The translations under genes and the position numbers were made by a program. DNA of 64,000 nt from Luteimonas sp. 9C (lineage in GTDB: Bacteria > Pseudomonadota > Gammaproteobacteria > Xanthomonadales > Xanthomonadaceae). The notes under the pieces were generated by a model that was given only the letters and a program-made list of their open reading frames with translations, had not been told where the DNA came from and did no database searches. The stretch lies in contig NZ_LR733313.1 in NCBI RefSeq assembly GCF_902506295.1, forward strand, positions 341,101-405,100. The letters run 5' to 3'. This document shows, piece after piece, positions 59,396-64,000 of this stretch (its first letter is position 1; the number at the start of each line of letters is the position of its first letter).

Positions 59396-60558
59396 ATGTC
59401 CGAACCCGACGTAGGCCGCGCCCCGCGAGCGACCGCCAGTGATGTGCTGGCGGCGCAGGCGCGGCTGCGTCGGCATCTCGACGTGACGCCGATGCATTAC
59501 GCCGAACGCTTCGGCTGCTGGCTGAAGCTCGAGAACCTGCAGCGCACCGGCTCCTACAAGGTGCGAGGGGCACTGAACGCATTGATGGCTGCGCGCGAGC
59601 GCGGCGACGACCGCACGGTGATCACCGCCTCGGCCGGCAACCACGCGCAGGGCATGGCGTGGGCCGCATACCGTCTGGGCGTGCCGGCGATCACGGTGAT
59701 GCCGAAGAACGCACCCGTGACCAAGGTCGCCGGCGTCGCCCACTGGGGCGCGACCGTGCGCCTGCATGGCGAGACCTACGACGAAGCGAAAGCCTTCGCC
59801 GCCGAACTGGCCGCGCAGAACGGTTTCCGCCTGCTGTCGGCGTTCGACGATGTCGACGTGATCGCAGGTCAAGGTACGGTCGGCCTGGAAATCGCCTCGG
59901 TGCTGATGCCGGACGTGGTCATCGTGCCGATCGGCGGTGGTGGACTGGCGTCGGGCGTCGCCCTGGCATTGAAATCGCAGGGCGTGCGCATCGTCGGTGC
60001 GCAGGTCGAAGGCGTGGATGCGATGGCGCGCGTGCTACGCGGCGATCACTCGCCGTTTTCGCCCGTCGCGACGCTGGCCGACGGCGTGCGGGTGAAGGAT
60101 CCCGGCCTGCTGACACGTGCGCTGCTGGCCGATCTGCTCGACGACGTGGTGATCGTGCGCGAGGCTGAGTTGCGCGAGACGCTGGTGCGTCTAGCGCTGG
60201 AAGAACACGTGATCGCCGAAGGCGCCGGCGCTTTGGCACTGGCCGCGGGCCGCCGCGTCGCCGGCAAGCGCAAGGTCGCCGTGGTATCGGGCGGCAACGT
60301 CGATGCCGGCGTGCTGGCGCAGCTGCTGTCGGAGGTGCGTCCGCGCCCGCCGCGCAAGCCGCGCCGGCGCGTGCGCGAGACCGCGGCCGAGGTGCCGGCT
60401 ATTGCAGCCATCGCACCTGCCGCGCACATGGCGACGCCACGTCGCCGCAACGACCTCGCTGCATCCGCGCCGTCCGGAGGCGGCGAACCGCGACTTCGAC
60501 GCGCGACCGCCGCCCGCATCGAACGCACGCCACACGCCATTGCCGAGGAACTGCCCGC

Positions 60559-60562
<4 letters not shown>
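59396..60562 (+). CDS. ilvA: Threonine ammonia-lyase without regulatory domain
   Basis: A 388-residue PLP enzyme that turns threonine into 2-oxobutyrate for isoleucine. The catalytic Lys is in [18 protein letters not shown] (about 44-61), with [20 protein letters not shown] and [16 protein letters not shown]. The catalytic domain ends at about residue 320 ([18 protein letters not shown]). Biosynthetic IlvA of E. coli (514 aa) then has two ACT-like domains that bind isoleucine; these are missing. Instead, residues 321-388 form a basic, Arg/Pro/Ala-rich, probably disordered tail. Feedback by isoleucine may therefore be weak or use another site. ATG 59396 starts 2 bp after the ilvE stop. Confidence 0.93.
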
Positions 60563-62100
<1,538 letters not shown>

Positions 62101-62143
62101 CGCGTCACGCATCCCCTTTCGCATTCCGGACACATTGCCAACC

Positions 62144-63571
62144 ATGACCGCCAGACCGCCCCGCACCCTGTTCGACAAACTGTGGGACGCGCACATCGTG
62201 ACGCCCGAGTCCGACGCCGCGCCCGCCGTGCTCTACATCGACCTGCATCTGATCCACGAAGTCACCTCGCCGCAGGCATTCACCGAGCTGCGCGCGCGTG
62301 GCCTCGTGCCGCGCCGCCCGGACCGCACCAAGGCGACGATGGACCACTCCACGCCCACGCTGCCTGCCGGCCCCGACGGCCGCCTGTCCTATGCCAGCGA
62401 GGCGTCGGAAAAGCAGGTCGACACGTTGGCGCTAAACTGCGCGGAGTTCGGCATCGAGCTGTTCGACATGTCATCCGACCAGCGCGGAATCGTCCACGTC
62501 ATCGCGCCCGAACAGGGCTTCACACAGCCCGGCATGACCATCGTCTGCGGCGACAGCCACACCTCCACGCACGGCGCGTTCGGCGCGCTGGCGTTCGGCA
62601 TCGGCACCAGCGAGGTCGGCAACGTGCTGGCGACGCAGTGCCTGCTGCAGCGACGGCCGAAGACGATGTCGATCACCGTCGACGGCAACCTCGCGCCCGG
62701 CGTCGGCGCCAAGGACGTGACCCTGCACGCGATCGGCGTCATCGGCGTCAACGGCGGTACCGGCCACGTCATCGAGTACCGCGGCTCCACCATCGAGGCG
62801 ATGGACATGGAGCAGCGCATGACCCTGTGCAACATGTCGATCGAAGCCGGCGCGCGCGCCGGCATGGTCGCGCCGGACGACACCACATTCGAGTGGGTCG
62901 CGCGCACGCCGCGCGGTCCCAAGGGCGCCGAGTTCAATGCCGCGGTCGCCCGCTGGCGCGCACTGCGCACCGACGCCGGCGCGCGTTTCGACACCGAAGT
63001 CCGCATCGATGCCGCCGACATCCGCCCGACGCTGACCTGGGGCACGCACCCGGGCACCGCGATCGGCGTCGACGTGCCGGTGCCGGCCGCGACCGATGCC
63101 GCCGAGCAGAAGGGACAGGACTACATGCGCGTCGTCGCCGGTCAGTCGCTGGCCGGCATGCCGGTCGACGTGGTGTTCGTCGGCTCATGCACCAACGGCC
63201 GCCTGCGCGACATGCGCGAGGTCGCGGACGTGTTGCGTGGCCGCCACGTGTCGGCAGGCGTGCGCATGCTGGTGGTGCCGGGTTCGGAGATCGTCAAGCG
63301 CGAAGCCGAGGCCGAAGGCATCGATTTGATCGTCCGTGAGGCCGGCGCCGAATGGCGCGAGCCGGGGTGTTCGATGTGCATCGCGATGAACGGCGATCTG
63401 GTGGCGCCGGGCCAATTGGCCGTGAGCACCAGCAACCGCAATTTCGAAGGCCGCCAGGGCCCGGGTGCGCGCACGCTGCTGGCCTCGCCGACGACGGCGG
63501 CCTGGGCTGCGGTGCGCGGCATCGTGGCCGATCCACGCGAACTGTTCGAAGACCGCCGGGAGGTGGCCTGA
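62144..63571 (+). CDS. leuC: 3-isopropylmalate dehydratase large subunit
   Basis: A 475-residue subunit of the isomerase that turns 2- into 3-isopropylmalate. It belongs to the aconitase family: [40 protein letters not shown], and the three Cys ligands of the 4Fe-4S cluster in VGSCTNGRL and [16 protein letters not shown]. The length is typical. ATG 62144 ([15 protein letters not shown]) is the start used by family members. The stop overlaps the leuD start by one base (TGATG), as for ilvC-ilvG. Confidence 0.97.
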   Translation: MTARPPRTLFDKLWDAHIVTPESDAAPAVLYIDLHLIHEVTSPQAFTELRARGLVPRRPDRTKATMDHSTPTLPAGPDGRLSYASEASEKQVDTLALNCAEFGIELFDMSSDQRGIVHVIAPEQGFTQPGMTIVCGDSHTSTHGAFGALAFGIGTSEVGNVLATQCLLQRRPKTMSITVDGNLAPGVGAKDVTLHAIGVIGVNGGTGHVIEYRGSTIEAMDMEQRMTLCNMSIEAGARAGMVAPDDTTFEWVARTPRGPKGAEFNAAVARWRALRTDAGARFDTEVRIDAADIRPTLTWGTHPGTAIGVDVPVPAATDAAEQKGQDYMRVVAGQSLAGMPVDVVFVGSCTNGRLRDMREVADVLRGRHVSAGVRMLVVPGSEIVKREAEAEGIDLIVREAGAEWREPGCSMCIAMNGDLVAPGQLAVSTSNRNFEGRQGPGARTLLASPTTAAWAAVRGIVADPRELFEDRREVA

Positions 63572-64000
63572 TGTCCGCCGCGCACATTCCGGAGTTTCCG
63601 GTGCGCTCGGCCAGCGTGGTGCTGAGCCAGAGCAATATCGACACCGACCAGATCATTCCCGCGCGCTTCCTGTCGACGACCGAGCGCAAGGGCCTGGGCA
63701 AGCACGCCTTCAACGACTGGCGCTGGCAGGGCGACGGCAGCGCGAGCCCGGACTTCGCCTTCAACCAGCCGCACAACACTGGGCGCGCGGTGCTGCTGGC
63801 CGGGCGCAACTTCGGCTGCGGGTCCTCGCGCGAACACGCGCCGTGGGCATTGCGCGATCTGGGCCTGCAGGTCGTGGTCAGCAGCGAGATCGCCGATATC
63901 TTCCGCAACAACGCGCTGAAGAACGGCGTGCTGCCGGTCGTCCTTCCCGAAGCCGTGGTGCAGGATCTGATGACGCGACCGGACGACGTGCTCACCTTCG
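63571..64000 (+). CDS. leuD: 3-isopropylmalate dehydratase small subunit, cut by window end
   Basis: The first 143 codons of the small subunit of isopropylmalate isomerase (normally about 200-215 aa). The visible part begins [20 protein letters not shown], then [14 protein letters not shown], and the family's substrate-site motif [20 protein letters not shown] (about 75-94), [15 protein letters not shown]. The gene runs off the window. leuB would be expected next. Confidence 0.96.
   Translation, partial: MSAAHIPEFPVRSASVVLSQSNIDTDQIIPARFLSTTERKGLGKHAFNDWRWQGDGSASPDFAFNQPHNTGRAVLLAGRNFGCGSSREHAPWALRDLGLQVVVSSEIADIFRNNALKNGVLPVVLPEAVVQDLMTRPDDVLTF

Overview
This 64 kb window is GC-rich chromosomal DNA from a gammaproteobacterium of the Xanthomonadales (Lysobacterales), most like Lysobacter or Luteimonas. 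That rests on gene content and order seen in the sequence: the DUF3348-DUF802-OmpA-DUF2894 cluster, a GTAG-headed REP pair of the type known from Stenotrophomonas, long TonB-dependent receptors, a CadC/TolB-type regulator, and a combined ilvCGMEA-leuACD operon. The genus is an inference. No rRNA, tRNA, CRISPR array, transposase or prophage was seen.

Layout. 1-2.5 kb: a DUF2207 membrane protein whose 3' end runs into a perfect 139-bp inverted repeat starting at base 1 (probably a fold-back artefact), then a small hypothetical. 2.9-4.5 kb: a low-GC, acquired-looking two-gene operon with a HipA-like kinase. 4.8-9.1 kb: a four-gene operon whose middle genes look like a MotA/ExbB-type channel with a very long coiled-coil tail and a MotB-type OmpA partner. 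9.1-12.8 kb: a REP hairpin, rpmB-rpmG, cardiolipin synthase, DUF924 and a lipoprotein. 12.9-16.6 kb: AMP nucleosidase and a pair of amidohydrolase-like exported proteins. 16.8-23.5 kb: an acetate module (LuxR-type response regulator, acs, DcaP-like porin, DUF4212 and sodium:solute symporter). 23.6-33.6 kb: small membrane proteins, desaturase plus EF-hand protein, membrane pyrophosphatase, an RTX-M91 metallopeptidase, soluble pyrophosphatase and an HDOD protein. 34-40.4 kb: TonB receptor, AraC regulator and CadC/TolB regulator on the minus strand. 40.8-43.6 kb: DUF4136 lipoprotein and thiC under a TPP riboswitch. 43.7-48.8 kb: thrABC with a Thr-rich leader peptide. 49-55.2 kb: an RND efflux pair, a BON protein and topoisomerase IB. 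55.2-64 kb: the ilvCGMEA-leuACD operon with an Ile/Leu/Val-rich leader peptide; leuD runs off the window.

How the genes work together. ThrABC turns aspartate into threonine, IlvA deaminates threonine to 2-oxobutyrate, IlvGM/IlvC/IlvE make isoleucine and valine, and LeuACD begin the leucine branch. Both operons start with a 50-residue leader peptide that is not in the main gene list because it is so short. The two leaders share the N-terminus MTQRNNHR almost base for base, lie at the same distance from a TTGACA box, and carry matching alternative hairpins. This shared attenuator module, the MotAB-like four-gene cluster, the HipA-like operon and the RTX-M91 protein are the parts of the window most worth following up.
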